Shown: positions 50,445-61,169, counted from the stretch's first letter. The stretch is DNA of 64,000 nucleotides from Maribrevibacterium harenarium (GCF_006385675.1 NZ_VFRR01000012.1:1-64000), one strand, 5' to 3'. Notes: generated by a model from the letters alone, not told the origin. Program-made: numbers and translations.

Positions 50445-50837
50445 TTAACGCTTAGAGAACTGTGGACGACGACGCGCTTTGCGTAGACCAACTTTCTTAC
50501 GCTCAACTTGACGAGAGTCGCGAGTAACAAAGCCAGCAGTACGAAGGGTGCGACGTAGAGTCTCGTCGTATTGCATTAGAGCACGAGTAATACCGTGACG
50601 GATAGCACCGGCTTGACCAGAGATACCACCACCTTTAACAGTAACGAAAACGTCAAATTTCTCAGTTGCTTCAACCAATTCTAATGGCTGACGAACAACC
50701 ATGCGAGACGTTTTACGACCAAAGTATTGATCCAAAGAACGGTTATTGATAACTAGGTTACCAGAACCTGCTTTTAGGAATACACGCGCGGTAGACGTTT
50801 TACGACGACCAGTACCGTAGTATTGAGTAGCTGACAT
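50445..50837 (-). CDS. rpsI: 30S ribosomal protein S9
   Basis: Small-subunit protein whose C-terminal tail contacts P-site tRNA. The 130 residues equal E. coli S9. N-terminus '[20 protein letters not shown]', central '[19 protein letters not shown]', and the conserved basic tail ending in 'RRRPQFSKR'. It follows rplM by 14 bases in the usual operon; codon use is strongly biased. Confidence 0.98.
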   Translation of the reverse strand: MSATQYYGTGRRKTSTARVFLKAGSGNLVINNRSLDQYFGRKTSRMVVRQPLELVEATEKFDVFVTVKGGGISGQAGAIRHGITRALMQYDETLRRTLRTAGFVTRDSRQVERKKVGLRKARRRPQFSKR

Positions 50838-50851
50838 AATGACCTTCCGTT

Positions 50852-51280
50852 TTAAATGTTAAGTTCTTGTGGCTGTTGTGCTGCATGTGGATGCTCAGTA
50901 CCAGCATACACTTTCATTTTCTTGTGCATTGCGCGGCCTAGAGGACCTTTTGGCAACATGCCTTTCACAGCAAGTTCAAGAACACGCTCAGGAGCATGGT
51001 CGATCAACTTCTCGAAATTCATAGAACGCAAGCCACCTGGGTAACCAGTGTGACGGTAGTATTGTTTTGCAGACGCTTTGTTACCAGTTACGCGAACTTT
51101 CTCTGCATTGATAACAACGATGTAATCGCCAGTATCAACGTGTGGAGTGTATTCCGCTTTATGCTTACCGCGTAGACGGCGAGCGATTTCAGTAGCCAAG
51201 CGACCTAGAGTTTTACCTTCAGCATCAACCACGAACCAGTCGCGGCGCACTTCAGCAGGTTTAGCAGTAAAAGTTTTCAT
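50852..51280 (-). CDS. rplM: 50S ribosomal protein L13
   Basis: Early-assembly large-subunit protein. The 142 residues equal E. coli L13, beginning [20 protein letters not shown], with '[20 protein letters not shown]', '[18 protein letters not shown]' and '[19 protein letters not shown]'. Start at 51280; an in-frame ATG at 51316 would add 12 unrelated residues. The leader upstream has a 12-base stem (51332-51370) that may be the L13 autoregulatory site. Confidence 0.98.
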   Translation of the reverse strand: MKTFTAKPAEVRRDWFVVDAEGKTLGRLATEIARRLRGKHKAEYTPHVDTGDYIVVINAEKVRVTGNKASAKQYYRHTGYPGGLRSMNFEKLIDHAPERVLELAVKGMLPKGPLGRAMHKKMKVYAGTEHPHAAQQPQELNI

Positions 51281-51331
51281 CAAAAACCCTTTATCTTTCA
51301 TGCCGCAGCATGTCAATACCTATTATTATTG

Positions 51332-51370
51332 GTTAGTTGTTGTGTTACAAACAACAGGACAACAACTAAC
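51332..51370 (-). promoter_or_regulatory. Leader hairpin of rplM-rpsI (candidate L13 autoregulatory element)
   Basis: Perfect 12-base stem (51332-51343 with 51359-51370) with a 15-base loop, located in the transcribed leader between the -10 at 51403 and the rplM start at 51280. In E. coli, L13 represses its own operon through the leader; the link here is inferred. Confidence 0.5.
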
Positions 51371-51402
51371 AATCTCATACCTTAAATAATCAAGGCGCGC
51401 GC

Positions 51403-51408
51403 ATTATA
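51403..51408 (-). promoter_or_regulatory. -10 box of the rplM-rpsI promoter with GC discriminator
   Basis: Perfect TATAAT on the minus strand followed at once by GCGCGCGC, a GC-rich discriminator typical of stringently controlled ribosomal promoters. The -35 region is weak. The predicted leader is about 115 bases long. Confidence 0.6.
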
Positions 51409-51434
51409 CACAGCCAGCCTTATGAATACCAGCG

Positions 51435-52547
51435 CTATGGACGGTGTTCCAAACTTAAATACTCTTCCGATTGCATTTCCAACAAACGACTTACAGTACG
51501 ATCATATTCAAAGGATAGACGCGTCCCCACGTAGATATCTGGTATCGCCACAGCGGCGGAAATAATCACTTTAACGTGCCGGTCATAAAACTCGTCAATC
51601 AAGTTAATAAAACGACGCGCCATATCATCCCGGGAAGAGTCAAACTGGGGCACATTAGCAATGATGATAGTCGAAAATAACTTTGCTATCTCGATGTAAT
51701 CCACTTGACTGCGGGGGCCATCGCACAGAGCTTTGATATCAAACCACACCAAATCCTCAGCACTACGCACTACAGGAATATTGCGCCCCTCAATTTCTAT
51801 AGCGCCCCCCTCTTGCACATGCTTTGGATCAGACACCAAGCTTTTGAAACGCTCTTCCAGTGCCGCGTCTGCACTGGCATCAATTGGGAAATGGTAGAGT
51901 TTGGCTTGCTTCAAAGTCCGCAGCCGATAGTCCACACCACCATCCACATTTAACACTTTAGTGTGTTTCTTAACCAACTCTATTGCAGGCAAAAAACGCG
52001 CTCGCTGTAAGCCGTTCTTATACAAACCATCTGGCTCAATATTTGATGTCGCCACAAGCACAGTGCCATTCAAGAACAGCTGCTCCAACAATCCCGCTAG
52101 GATCATAGCGTCAGTAATATCGGTTACGAAAAACTCATCGAAGCATAAGACTCTGGCCTTGGCGGAGATTTGTTTACCAACAATCTCCAGTGGATTTTTC
52201 ACATCTTCGAGCTTACGTAACTCCTGATGGACCATTTGCATAAAACGGTGGAAGTGTAAGCGCAACTTATCTTCGATAGGCAAACAGTCAAAAAACGTAT
52301 CCATCAAGTACGTTTTGCCACGTCCAACCCCACCCCAAAAATACAAACCGGTTTCCACCGTAATTTCCGGCTTTTGCTTTTTAAGCGCAGAAAACAGCGA
52401 GCGTTTAGGCTTTGGTCTGCCAGGATTTTTCACAATACGATCAAATAAATCCTGCAATTCCTTCACCGCTTCTTCCTGAGCGGGATCATAGTTGAAATCT
52501 GCACGTTTCAGATCTTGCTGGTAGCGTTCTAACGGAGTCATTGGCAA
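51435..52547 (-). CDS. zapE: Cell division ATPase ZapE (AFG1 family)
   Basis: AFG1-type AAA-like ATPase that acts on FtsZ rings under stress. The 370 residues match E. coli ZapE (375). Walker A 'FWGGVGRGKTYLMDTFF' (about 68-84), 'LRLHFHRFMQMVHQEL', Walker B 'VLCFDEFFVTDITDAMIL' and sensor 'VLVATSNIEPDGLYKNGL'. It diverges from zapG, another division-linked gene, across 125 bases. Confidence 0.95.
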   Translation of the reverse strand: MPMTPLERYQQDLKRADFNYDPAQEEAVKELQDLFDRIVKNPGRPKPKRSLFSALKKQKPEITVETGLYFWGGVGRGKTYLMDTFFDCLPIEDKLRLHFHRFMQMVHQELRKLEDVKNPLEIVGKQISAKARVLCFDEFFVTDITDAMILAGLLEQLFLNGTVLVATSNIEPDGLYKNGLQRARFLPAIELVKKHTKVLNVDGGVDYRLRTLKQAKLYHFPIDASADAALEERFKSLVSDPKHVQEGGAIEIEGRNIPVVRSAEDLVWFDIKALCDGPRSQVDYIEIAKLFSTIIIANVPQFDSSRDDMARRFINLIDEFYDRHVKVIISAAVAIPDIYVGTRLSFEYDRTVSRLLEMQSEEYLSLEHRP

Positions 52548-52616
52548 TTAACCGACCTCTGGTTACATGAAGGCACGAATATTAGCAAAACCTAGCGAAA
52601 ACCACACCTAATCCTA

Positions 52617-52645
52617 TATTGCCACACGAGTAAATCCGCTATAAT
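52617..52645 (+). promoter_or_regulatory. Promoter of zapG
   Basis: Perfect -10 TATAAT at 52640-52645. A -35 candidate is TATTGC (17-base spacer) or TTGCCA at 52619 (15-base spacer). Transcription would start about 20 bases before the start codon. Confidence 0.5.
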
Positions 52646-52672
52646 GGCCTAAGTTGTAATTTGGAGTTAGCC

Positions 52673-53131
52673 ATGGAATTTGAAGTTATTAATATTATTG
52701 TGTTTGTTACGGGGATTATTCTTGGTTTTGTCGCTGCATTAGCCTTCAAGAGCATGAGCCAACGTTCGTCCCAATTAAAGTCTTCAGCAACTACAGCGAC
52801 GATAGATGCACTGCAGCAGGATATCGAGCGCCGTCAAGTGTTGGCAGATGACCACTTCATGCAGGTCAACACCCAGTTAACAGCCCTAGATCGCAAAATT
52901 GCCGATTTACGCAAAGTTCTATCAGAAGGCTCAAGTCAACTCAGCGGCATTAGTATTTCAGCTACCCCTGCTATTAAAATGGCGACAAATGAAGAAGAAA
53001 CCACAGAGCTAGATCTAGCTTACGTACCTCGCGACTACGCCAATAAAGAACAAAACGAGGCTGGCACATTAAGCGAGGGATTTGGCTTGCGCCGCGATCA
53101 AGACGAGCCTTCCACACCTAAAGCATCGTAA
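52673..53131 (+). CDS. zapG: Z-ring associated protein ZapG (YhcB, DUF1043)
   Basis: Inner-membrane protein linked to cell division and envelope synthesis. With the ATG at 52673 (TTGGAG upstream) it has 152 residues, starting MEFEVINIIVFVTGIILGFV, an N-terminal membrane helix, then a coiled-coil segment (about 25-85; 'ALQQDIERRQVLADDHFMQV') and a disordered acidic tail. This is the architecture of E. coli YhcB (132 residues), though somewhat longer. It diverges from zapE. Confidence 0.88.
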   Translation: MEFEVINIIVFVTGIILGFVAALAFKSMSQRSSQLKSSATTATIDALQQDIERRQVLADDHFMQVNTQLTALDRKIADLRKVLSEGSSQLSGISISATPAIKMATNEEETTELDLAYVPRDYANKEQNEAGTLSEGFGLRRDQDEPSTPKAS

Positions 53132-53145
53132 ACATGTACACCGAC

Positions 53146-53178
53146 AAAAAAGGGCTAGTGTTTATCTAGCCCTTTTTT
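53146..53178. terminator. Bidirectional terminator between zapG and the Nif3-like gene
   Basis: Thirteen-base perfect stem (53146-53158 with 53166-53178) with a seven-base loop and A6/T6 flanks built into the stem. It lies between convergent genes. Confidence 0.92.
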
Positions 53179-53208
53179 ATTACTCAATTTTCTACATAGA
53201 AGTTACTC

Positions 53209-53967
53209 TTACGCAGGGTTCGGCACGTCGACGAATAAAGCATCAATTCCCTCTAGACGATTAAGATACTCAGCTAATGCCCTAGGACCAAAGCACTCGG
53301 TAGCATGATGCCCAGCAGCGCAAAAACTGATACTTTCTTCTCTTGCCACGTGGATCGTTTGCTCTGATACTTCTCCAGTAATGAAAAGATCAGCGCCGAT
53401 AGCGATAGCTTTGTGTATGTAGCCTTGAGCACCACCAGTACAAAGAGCAACGCGCTGAACTGTCGGAATCACCACCTCTGCAAGCACCTGACGATCCACA
53501 ACAGTGGCAACTTTTTCGATAAAATCCATGGTAGCAACAGAGCCCGGTAAACTTCCCACTACACCGATAGATTCATCCAACTCCTTGCCAGACTCCAACG
53601 GAGCCAATCCCTCTAAACCAAGCGCTAACGCAAGCTGCACATTGTTACCCAGTTGTGGATGTGCATCCATGGGCAAATGATAACCGTATAAATTGATATC
53701 ATTACGAATTAGCTTGGCTATACGGCGATACTTCATGCCGGTAATTACTTCACTTTCACCCTTCCAGAAGTAGCCGTGATGAACAATGATAGCGTCCGCT
53801 TTTTCAGCAATAGCGCGATCAATCAGCGCTTCACTCGCCGTTACACCAGTGACGATTTTGACAATATCTTGCTTGCCTTCCACCTGAAGACCATTAGGAG
53901 CATAGTCGCGAAACTTCTGCGGCTCATACAGCCCTGACAACAAGGACGTTAACTCTTGACGCTGCAT
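53209..53967 (-). CDS. Nif3-like dinuclear metal centre protein (YbgI family)
   Basis: A 252-residue YbgI/NIF3-family protein that forms a hexameric toroid with a two-metal site. Metal ligands fit 'AIIVHHGYFWKGE' (His-His), 'GYHLPMDAHPQLGNNVQLAL' (Asp, His) and the C-terminal 'AAGHHATECFGPRALAEYL' (His, Glu). The length matches E. coli YbgI (247). Sometimes called GTP cyclohydrolase 1 type 2, but that activity is not established for the family. It follows the SRPBCC gene by 12 bases. Confidence 0.92.
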   Translation of the reverse strand: MQRQELTSLLSGLYEPQKFRDYAPNGLQVEGKQDIVKIVTGVTASEALIDRAIAEKADAIIVHHGYFWKGESEVITGMKYRRIAKLIRNDINLYGYHLPMDAHPQLGNNVQLALALGLEGLAPLESGKELDESIGVVGSLPGSVATMDFIEKVATVVDRQVLAEVVIPTVQRVALCTGGAQGYIHKAIAIGADLFITGEVSEQTIHVAREESISFCAAGHHATECFGPRALAEYLNRLEGIDALFVDVPNPA

Positions 53968-53979
53968 AGCTTTGCTCCA

Positions 53980-54510
53980 TTAATCAAGTTTAGATAATAC
54001 AGATAACCCCTTAACAAGATTATCACCAGCAATACTATCCGCTACTAGAGCCAAATAAGGCCCGAGAAAACCCACTGACAACTCGCCGCGGATCTCCCAC
54101 ACTAGCTCCAAAGTGTCTCCTTTCGAATCTAGAAACAGCTTATTATCAATTGGAGAGGAATTCGCTACAGGCTGTACAATGAAGTGAAAGCCATCACTCG
54201 TACGGTCTACTATTTGGATAGTTTGACGAATCACGTCTGCACCATCCAAAACTTCAAACCTATCTTGTAAAGCAGTTGCCCGCACCGAACTACCTTCTGG
54301 CAAAGGCATCCATCGATGCCATAGTCTCGCATCTTGCCAAGCCAGCCCTATCGATTGCATTTGATCCGAGCTGATCAATTGGGAACGACGGATAACGTAA
54401 TCAGAGGGTAGAAAAAAGCCAGCAACGACTAAGAGTGTGACGACTAAAGCCGCCACACGCATGCCGCTTCTCACTAGCAAATAAGTTGGATTGCGTAGAG
54501 TTTCTGCCAT
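53980..54510 (-). CDS. SRPBCC (START-like) family membrane-anchored protein
   Basis: A 176-residue protein with one N-terminal membrane helix (about 17-35), then a polyketide-cyclase/START-like domain ('QDARLWHRWMPLPEGSSVRA', 'LELVWEIRGELSVGFLGPYL'). This fold has a hydrophobic cavity for lipids or similar ligands. I cannot assign a ligand. It sits between hisD (four-base gap) and the Nif3-like gene and is probably co-transcribed with both. Confidence 0.75.
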   Translation of the reverse strand: MAETLRNPTYLLVRSGMRVAALVVTLLVVAGFFLPSDYVIRRSQLISSDQMQSIGLAWQDARLWHRWMPLPEGSSVRATALQDRFEVLDGADVIRQTIQIVDRTSDGFHFIVQPVANSSPIDNKLFLDSKGDTLELVWEIRGELSVGFLGPYLALVADSIAGDNLVKGLSVLSKLD

Positions 54511-54514
54511 TACA

Positions 54515-55819
54515 CTAAGATTTGATACGGTATTCGGCTGACATTGCGTGAGCCTCTAGAGACTCTCCTCGAGCTAAGGGTGAAGCAATCTTTGCCAACT
54601 CGGATGCGCCGTCCGCAGAACAGTAAATAATAGAACTACGTTTCTGGAAATCATAAACACCAAGTGGTGATGAGAACCTAGCAGTACCAGAGGTCGGCAA
54701 CACGTGGTTTGGCCCAGCACAGTAGTCACCCAACGCTTCCGGCGTGTGACGCCCCATGAATATAGCACCGGCATGGCGAATCTGGGGCAGATATTGCTCC
54801 GGCTCATCTACGGATAACTCTAAGTGCTCAGCTGCTACTAAATTCGCCACCTCCATGGCCTGAGCCATATCAGCGACCTTAATAAAGGCGGCGCGCCCCT
54901 CTAACGAGGTTTTAATAATGTCTTTACGACTTTGGGGTTCGATAAGACGCTCCATCGCCGCCTTCACCTGATCAAGGTAAACCTCGTCAGGACAAATCAA
55001 TATTGACTGTGCATCTTCATCGTGCTCGGCTTGGGAGAAGAGATCCATAGCGATCCAATCCGGATCCGTTTTACCATCGCAAACAACCAAAATTTCGGAC
55101 GGCCCAGCGATCATGTCGATACCAACAATACCAAACACTTTCTTCTTGGCTGTTGCAACAAAGATATTGCCTGGCCCAACGATCTTGTCAACTTTGGGTA
55201 CTGTCTCGGTACCGTACGCTAATGCAGCTACCGCTTGGGCGCCACCTACAGTCACAACACGGTCTACGCCCGACACATGTGCAGCCGCTAACACCAACTC
55301 ATTAACAAAACCGTCAGGGGTAGGTACAACCATAACGATCTCTTTTACGCCTGCTACCTTAGCTGGCAGTACATTCATCAACACAGAGGATGGATACGCC
55401 GCTTTACCACCCGGAACATAAACACCAACACGATCCAGTGGTGTAATTTGCTGACCGAGCACGGTGCCATCTTCTTCTGTATACTGCCAAGAAGTTTGCG
55501 CCTGACGCTGGTGATAGCGAGTAATACGCTCTTTCGCCTGTTCTAGTGCTTCTAACAATTGGGTGGGAATAGATTTGGCTGCCTGCTCAAGACGGTCATG
55601 CTCAATTACCAATTCAACACCAGCGACAACCTGGCGGCGGTCGAAGCGATTGGTGTATTCGATTAGAGCTGCGTCTTTATGCAAGCGTACTTGCTCAACA
55701 ATCTCATCTACAGCAGATTGAACGCGCTGATCCGATACGCTTTCCCATGCCAAGAGCGCATCCAATTGCTCGGCAAAACCTTCGGTAGCCGCATCGAGAC
55801 GTCTAATTTCCAGTTTCAT
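54515..55819 (-). CDS. hisD: Histidinol dehydrogenase
   Basis: Zinc enzyme for the last two steps of histidine synthesis: histidinol to histidine with two NAD+. The 434 residues match E. coli HisD (434). '[20 protein letters not shown]', '[16 protein letters not shown]', the catalytic Glu-His region '[17 protein letters not shown]', '[11 protein letters not shown]' and '[20 protein letters not shown]' are conserved blocks. Start at 55819 with GGGGG upstream; an ATG at 55846 lies inside hisG. It follows hisG by one base. Confidence 0.97.
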   Translation of the reverse strand: MKLEIRRLDAATEGFAEQLDALLAWESVSDQRVQSAVDEIVEQVRLHKDAALIEYTNRFDRRQVVAGVELVIEHDRLEQAAKSIPTQLLEALEQAKERITRYHQRQAQTSWQYTEEDGTVLGQQITPLDRVGVYVPGGKAAYPSSVLMNVLPAKVAGVKEIVMVVPTPDGFVNELVLAAAHVSGVDRVVTVGGAQAVAALAYGTETVPKVDKIVGPGNIFVATAKKKVFGIVGIDMIAGPSEILVVCDGKTDPDWIAMDLFSQAEHDEDAQSILICPDEVYLDQVKAAMERLIEPQSRKDIIKTSLEGRAAFIKVADMAQAMEVANLVAAEHLELSVDEPEQYLPQIRHAGAIFMGRHTPEALGDYCAGPNHVLPTSGTARFSSPLGVYDFQKRSSIIYCSADGASELAKIASPLARGESLEAHAMSAEYRIKS

Positions 55820-55820
55820 A

Positions 55821-56459
55821 TTACCCCCTTGCCTGAACCGCGGCATTTAACATATCGACGATTGGCTGAATTTGACCATATTTAGTTTTGTATGCAGCTT
55901 TGTTAACCACGAGACGAGTACTGATGTCTGCAATATGGTCACGAGGCTCAAGACCGTTCGCCTTGAGGGTGTTACCCGTATCAACGATATCTACGATCAA
56001 ATCAGCCAATCCCATGATCGGCGCAAGCTCCATCGCCCCGTACAGCTTGATGATGTCGGCTTGAATGCCTTGCTCAGCAAAATAACGCTTTGCCGTATGC
56101 ACAAATTTGGACGCCACTTTTAAGCGGCGATTTGGTAGGGGCTGCCCAACCACACCCGCCGTCATCAATCGACATTTTGAAATCTGCAGATCCAACAACT
56201 CGTACAAATTTTTAGTAGTGGCCTCCATTAACACGTCTTTACCAGAAACGCCAAGGTCAGCTACACCATGTTCGACGTAGGTTGGAACATCCGTGGCACG
56301 CAAGATCACTAGCTTAATATGATCGTGATTGGTATCAAAAATGAGTTTACGACTCTTGCTGATATCTTCCGCCGGTACAATGTTTGCGTCACGCAATAGC
56401 GGCAGCGTCTCTTCCAAAATTCGCCCCTTTGACAGGGCGATGGTTAATGTTTCAGCCAT
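55821..56459 (-). CDS. hisG: ATP phosphoribosyltransferase, short form
   Basis: First enzyme of histidine synthesis: ATP plus PRPP to phosphoribosyl-ATP. At 212 residues it is the short HisG form, which lacks the C-terminal regulatory ACT-like domain (long form about 300) and needs HisZ. '[20 protein letters not shown]', '[12 protein letters not shown]' and the PRPP site '[20 protein letters not shown]' are conserved. hisZ is not in the window. Between murA (one-base gap) and hisD. Confidence 0.96.
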   Translation of the reverse strand: MAETLTIALSKGRILEETLPLLRDANIVPAEDISKSRKLIFDTNHDHIKLVILRATDVPTYVEHGVADLGVSGKDVLMEATTKNLYELLDLQISKCRLMTAGVVGQPLPNRRLKVASKFVHTAKRYFAEQGIQADIIKLYGAMELAPIMGLADLIVDIVDTGNTLKANGLEPRDHIADISTRLVVNKAAYKTKYGQIQPIVDMLNAAVQARG

Positions 56460-56460
56460 A

Positions 56461-57744
<1,284 letters not shown>

Positions 57745-57981
57745 TTACAGCTTAGCGAATTGATCTGGGGTATAGGTTTTCATGGTAACCGCGTGGATGG
57801 CACCGGAAGCAATGGCTTCCTGCAGATGGGAGTAAACGAGCTGTTGACGTTTTACGGTATTCAGAGCTTCAAATACAGGAGAAACGACTACCACTTGGAA
57901 GTTGCAACCTTCACCCTCAGCAAAAACTTGGCTCTGATCTATTTTTTGCTCTAACAATGCTTTTACTTCTGTCGCGTTCAC
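57745..57981 (-). CDS. ibaG: BolA family protein IbaG
   Basis: Small BolA-like protein (78 residues) that pairs with monothiol glutaredoxins in iron-sulfur handling and acid stress. 'GCNFQVVVVSPVFEALNTVK' and 'RQQLVYSHLQEAIASGAIHA' follow the IbaG (YrbA) pattern, including the C-terminal His. E. coli IbaG has 84 residues. The mla-ibaG-murA order is conserved, which supports IbaG rather than BolA. Confidence 0.94.
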   Translation of the reverse strand: MNATEVKALLEQKIDQSQVFAEGEGCNFQVVVVSPVFEALNTVKRQQLVYSHLQEAIASGAIHAVTMKTYTPDQFAKL

Positions 57982-58060
57982 TTCAGCTCCAAAACTATCA
58001 TATCTTTAAAAAAGCCGATTTTACCTGACTTTCTTAACCTTGTGTCATCCGATTAATAAG

Positions 58061-58345
58061 TTAGTCAGAAATTTTCAGCACCGGATGTAAGCCATATAAG
58101 GCCACCATACGCTGGATAGAATCCGTGACACCAACCAAACTTACCGGGTGACCGGAAATTCTAGCCACCTCCAGCAGCAGCGACAAAATTGGGCTATTAA
58201 CAACCGCCAAGCCAGACACGTCTAACGAACAAGGACTGTTCGGCGATACCTTCACCCTCACATCCTGCTTCACTGCCCGAAAACTTTCGGCAGTGAAACT
58301 TCCCGTCAACCGACAACAACTAGCATCACATGCAAAAGTTAGCAT
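58061..58345 (-). CDS. mlaB: STAS domain protein MlaB
   Basis: Cytoplasmic subunit that stabilises the MlaFEDB phospholipid transporter. The 94 residues compare with 97 in E. coli and form one STAS domain ('DVSGLAVVNSPILSLLLEVA'). Similarity is weak at the N-terminus, but the position after mlaC makes the assignment firm. Its start overlaps the mlaC stop by one base. Confidence 0.9.
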   Translation of the reverse strand: MLTFACDASCCRLTGSFTAESFRAVKQDVRVKVSPNSPCSLDVSGLAVVNSPILSLLLEVARISGHPVSLVGVTDSIQRMVALYGLHPVLKISD

Positions 58346-58956
58346 TATTGCCCCTGAGCCAATGAGGCTTCCCAGGCAGTGATCGCTTCATCGAGATCAT
58401 TACGACTCTTTTGCACCATTAGACCAAATTGCTTACGAAAGGTAAGACCGAAGTTAATATTATTGATCACCACATTACTCAACCACCAACGCCCTTCAAT
58501 CTGCTCCATCAGAAACGCCACGTTCACTGCAGCGCCCGCATCGGTATAAAACTCAGTGTCAACCCACACGGTATCATTCCGATTAGGACGAACTTCCGGT
58601 AGAACATTGATTTTACTCGGATCAAAATCCAACATAGAAGCACCGTAGGTTTTTAACAGGGTTTGCTCTGTGACCACCGCAAAACGCTCCCGCTGCTCAT
58701 CCGTTGCTCGAAGGTAATATTTACCCATAACTTTTTTGGACAAATCCGCAAAATCAATTACCGGGGAAATCACCTCTCTCACCGCTTTGCGTAGAGCCAC
58801 TTCATCCTGTTTCAATACTGCCTTCTTTTCGACAATTTCCGTTTTGAATGCATCAACGACAGCTACTACCGTATCGCGGGCGACAGAGTCATCAGCATTG
58901 GCATGCCAAACAAACCCCATTACACCGACCCAAGCCAACAAGAATCTCAGTAACAT
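58345..58956 (-). CDS. mlaC: Phospholipid-binding periplasmic protein MlaC
   Basis: Soluble shuttle that carries phospholipid between the outer-membrane MlaA complex and the inner-membrane MlaFEDB complex. The 203 residues match E. coli MlaC (211). The signal peptide is MLLRFLLAWVGVMGFVWHANA. The mature domain has 'VISPVIDFADLSKKVMGKYY' and 'GRWWLSNVVINNINFGLTFR', both typical of the Tol_Tol_Ttg2 family. Starts three bases after mlaD. Confidence 0.94.
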   Translation of the reverse strand: MLLRFLLAWVGVMGFVWHANADDSVARDTVVAVVDAFKTEIVEKKAVLKQDEVALRKAVREVISPVIDFADLSKKVMGKYYLRATDEQRERFAVVTEQTLLKTYGASMLDFDPSKINVLPEVRPNRNDTVWVDTEFYTDAGAAVNVAFLMEQIEGRWWLSNVVINNINFGLTFRKQFGLMVQKSRNDLDEAITAWEASLAQGQ

Positions 58957-58959
58957 GAC

Positions 58960-59418
58960 CTACTCCTCACTGGAATTAAACAAGAACTGCCCAATCAGAT
59001 TTTCCAAAACTAGAGCCGATTGGGTATCAAAAATTTCATCGCCATCTTTCAGCACATCTGATTCGGCACCAATGGAAATACCTATGTATTTTTCACCCAA
59101 AAGACCGCTGGTCAAAATGGCTGCCGAGCTATCCACCGGAATGTTATTCACATCCGCATCTAGGCTCATGGTTACCTTACCCATAAAGTATTCCTTATCG
59201 AAGGTAATCGACTTCACTTCACCGATAGTCACCCCCGCTATGGTGACTTTAGCACGCTCAGTTAAACCACCGATATCGTCAAACCGAGCAATCAAAGTAT
59301 AGCCCTGATCTTTTTTACTGAAAGCAAGTCCGCTAACTTGAATCGCCAAGTAAGCAAAGGCAGATAATCCGAGAATTACGAATATCCCTACTAGCAACTC
59401 CGTGTGCTTATTTCTCAT
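58960..59418 (-). CDS. mlaD: Phospholipid transporter MCE-domain subunit MlaD
   Basis: Single-pass MCE protein that forms a hexameric ring on the periplasmic side of MlaFE. With the ATG at 59418 (GGAG upstream) it has 152 residues: N-terminal helix 'TELLVGIFVILGLSAFAYLA' followed by one MCE domain ('GLTERAKVTIAGVTIGEVKS', 'DSSAAILTSGLLGEKYIGIS'). An ATG at 59433 lies inside mlaE. E. coli MlaD has 183 residues; the C-terminal tail is shorter here. Confidence 0.94.
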   Translation of the reverse strand: MRNKHTELLVGIFVILGLSAFAYLAIQVSGLAFSKKDQGYTLIARFDDIGGLTERAKVTIAGVTIGEVKSITFDKEYFMGKVTMSLDADVNNIPVDSSAAILTSGLLGEKYIGISIGAESDVLKDGDEIFDTQSALVLENLIGQFLFNSSEE

Positions 59419-59419
59419 A

Positions 59420-60202
59420 TTAAAAATCTCCAAACATAGCTGCAGTTAAAATAAAGTCCAGTGCCAGTACCGCAAGAGAACCTTGTACAACCGTACGTGT
59501 TGTAGCTCGTCCGATACCTTCAGAGGTCGGAACGCACTCAAACCCCTGATAGACCGCGATCCAAGTAACAGCGATGGCGAAACAGATGGCTTTGACGATC
59601 CCGTTGAATACATCACGATCGAAATAAACCGACTGCTGCATCAGCGACCAAAATGAACCATCATGCACACCAAGCCAGTTTACCGCCACTAGCATGCCAC
59701 CGAGGATCCCTGTCGCATTAAAGATAATACTCAGCATCGGCATACACATCATGCCTGCAAGTAAACGGGGAGCAATTACCCGACGCAGAGGATCAACTCC
59801 CATCATCTCGTAACTTGAAAGTTGCTCCGTGGTTTTCATCAGGCCAATTTCCGCAGTAAGGGCAGACCCTGCCCGACCCGCGAATAGTAACGCCGTCACC
59901 ACTGGACCCAACTCACGCAGTAAAGTAAGCGCCAGCAATTGCCCTACCGCTTGCTCTGAACCATAACGAGATAAAATTGAATAGCCCTGAAGCGCTAATA
60001 CCATGCCGATAAAGGTACCAGACACTATGATAATGATAAGAGACTGTACACCAACCGTATAAATCTGGCGGATCAATAGAGTGCAAGCTTCGTCCCAGCG
60101 TGTTGGCCAGCGGAACAAGGTTTGAAACAGGAAAACACTAGCTCGGCCAACCGACTCAATCCAGTCAAACAAGGTACCACCGGTATGTCGAAATGGCCTC
60201 AT
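59420..60202 (-). CDS. mlaE: Phospholipid transporter permease MlaE
   Basis: Permease subunit of the Mla ABC system in the inner membrane. The 260 residues match E. coli MlaE (260). Five to six hydrophobic segments; 'ELGPVVTALLFAGRAGSALT' and 'AEIGLMKTTEQLSSYEMMGV' are the conserved coupling-helix blocks of the MlaE family. Its start overlaps mlaF by four bases. Confidence 0.96.
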   Translation of the reverse strand: MRPFRHTGGTLFDWIESVGRASVFLFQTLFRWPTRWDEACTLLIRQIYTVGVQSLIIIIVSGTFIGMVLALQGYSILSRYGSEQAVGQLLALTLLRELGPVVTALLFAGRAGSALTAEIGLMKTTEQLSSYEMMGVDPLRRVIAPRLLAGMMCMPMLSIIFNATGILGGMLVAVNWLGVHDGSFWSLMQQSVYFDRDVFNGIVKAICFAIAVTWIAVYQGFECVPTSEGIGRATTRTVVQGSLAVLALDFILTAAMFGDF

Positions 60203-61008
60203 GACTTACCTCCTAGTAATTGGGAGCGGTAATCTGGGGCCGGAAAATGGAACGGCACCGCACCATCTACATGACCATTCAGAAACTGCACCACCTCTGG
60301 ATGAGTTGAAGCGCGGATATCATCTGGCCCACCTTCAATCAAGACTTTACCACCCGCCAAAATACAAACATGATCAGCGATAGAGAGGGACTCTTCAACA
60401 TCGTGTGAAACCAACACCGAAGTGATACCGGCCGATTGATTTAATTGCTTGATCAACGCCACCAAAACGCCCTTAGAAATTGGGTCTTGTCCGGCGAACG
60501 GCTCATCATACATGACTAGACTGGGGTCAAGGGCTGTAGCCCGGGCGAGTGCCACACGTCGCGCCATACCTCCGGATAACTCAGCAGGCATTAACTCCGC
60601 TGCGCCGCGAAGTCCAACACTCTCTAACTTCATTAGCACGATATCACGGATAGTTTCTTCATCGAATGCAGTATGCTCTTCCAGAGGGAACGCAACATTT
60701 TCGTAGACGCTCATATCACTAAAGAGCGCGCCACTCTGGAATAACATACCCATATTGGTACGCAGTTTGTAAAGCTCGGCACGGGATGCGCGATGAATAT
60801 CGACCCCATCAACGATGACAGAGCCTGAATCGGGATATAGTTGAGCACCAATGATACGCAACAGAGTCGTCTTGCCAGTACCACTAGGCCCCATAATTGC
60901 GGTAACTTTCCCTCTTGGAATGGTCAAAGAGACGCCATCATAGATAGCCCTCTCTCCACGCCTAAAGACGAGATCCTTAATTGCTACAAACGCTTCTTCT
61001 TGAAGCAC
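60199..61008 (-). CDS. mlaF: Phospholipid transporter ATPase MlaF
   Basis: ATP-binding subunit of the Mla transporter. The 269 residues match E. coli MlaF (269). Walker A 'GPSGTGKTTLL' (about 40-50), Q loop 'MGMLFQSGALF', signature 'ELSGGMARRVALARA' and Walker B 'LVMYDEPFAGQDP', with the switch His in 'LVSHDVEESL'. First gene of mlaFEDCB. It diverges from yrbG by 161 bases. Confidence 0.97.
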   Translation of the reverse strand: MLQEEAFVAIKDLVFRRGERAIYDGVSLTIPRGKVTAIMGPSGTGKTTLLRIIGAQLYPDSGSVIVDGVDIHRASRAELYKLRTNMGMLFQSGALFSDMSVYENVAFPLEEHTAFDEETIRDIVLMKLESVGLRGAAELMPAELSGGMARRVALARATALDPSLVMYDEPFAGQDPISKGVLVALIKQLNQSAGITSVLVSHDVEESLSIADHVCILAGGKVLIEGGPDDIRASTHPEVVQFLNGHVDGAVPFHFPAPDYRSQLLGGKS

Positions 61009-61169
61009 GGGTAACTCCTGCCTTTATAAAAATGATTTGGGATACTAGCACCCTACCCGAACAAATAAAACGCACTTAACGGATACGAACTTGAATTTTG
61101 TAGTCAAACCATCTTAAATGTGCGCCGTTCCTCGGCCCATGCCACTCATTCCTTTAGGTAATAGATACT

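Noticed and set aside
58736..59302. 188-codon open frame on the plus strand, antisense to mlaC and mlaD
   Set aside because: Its peptide is rich in Ser and Thr with no domain, and it runs fully antisense to two certain genes of a conserved operon.
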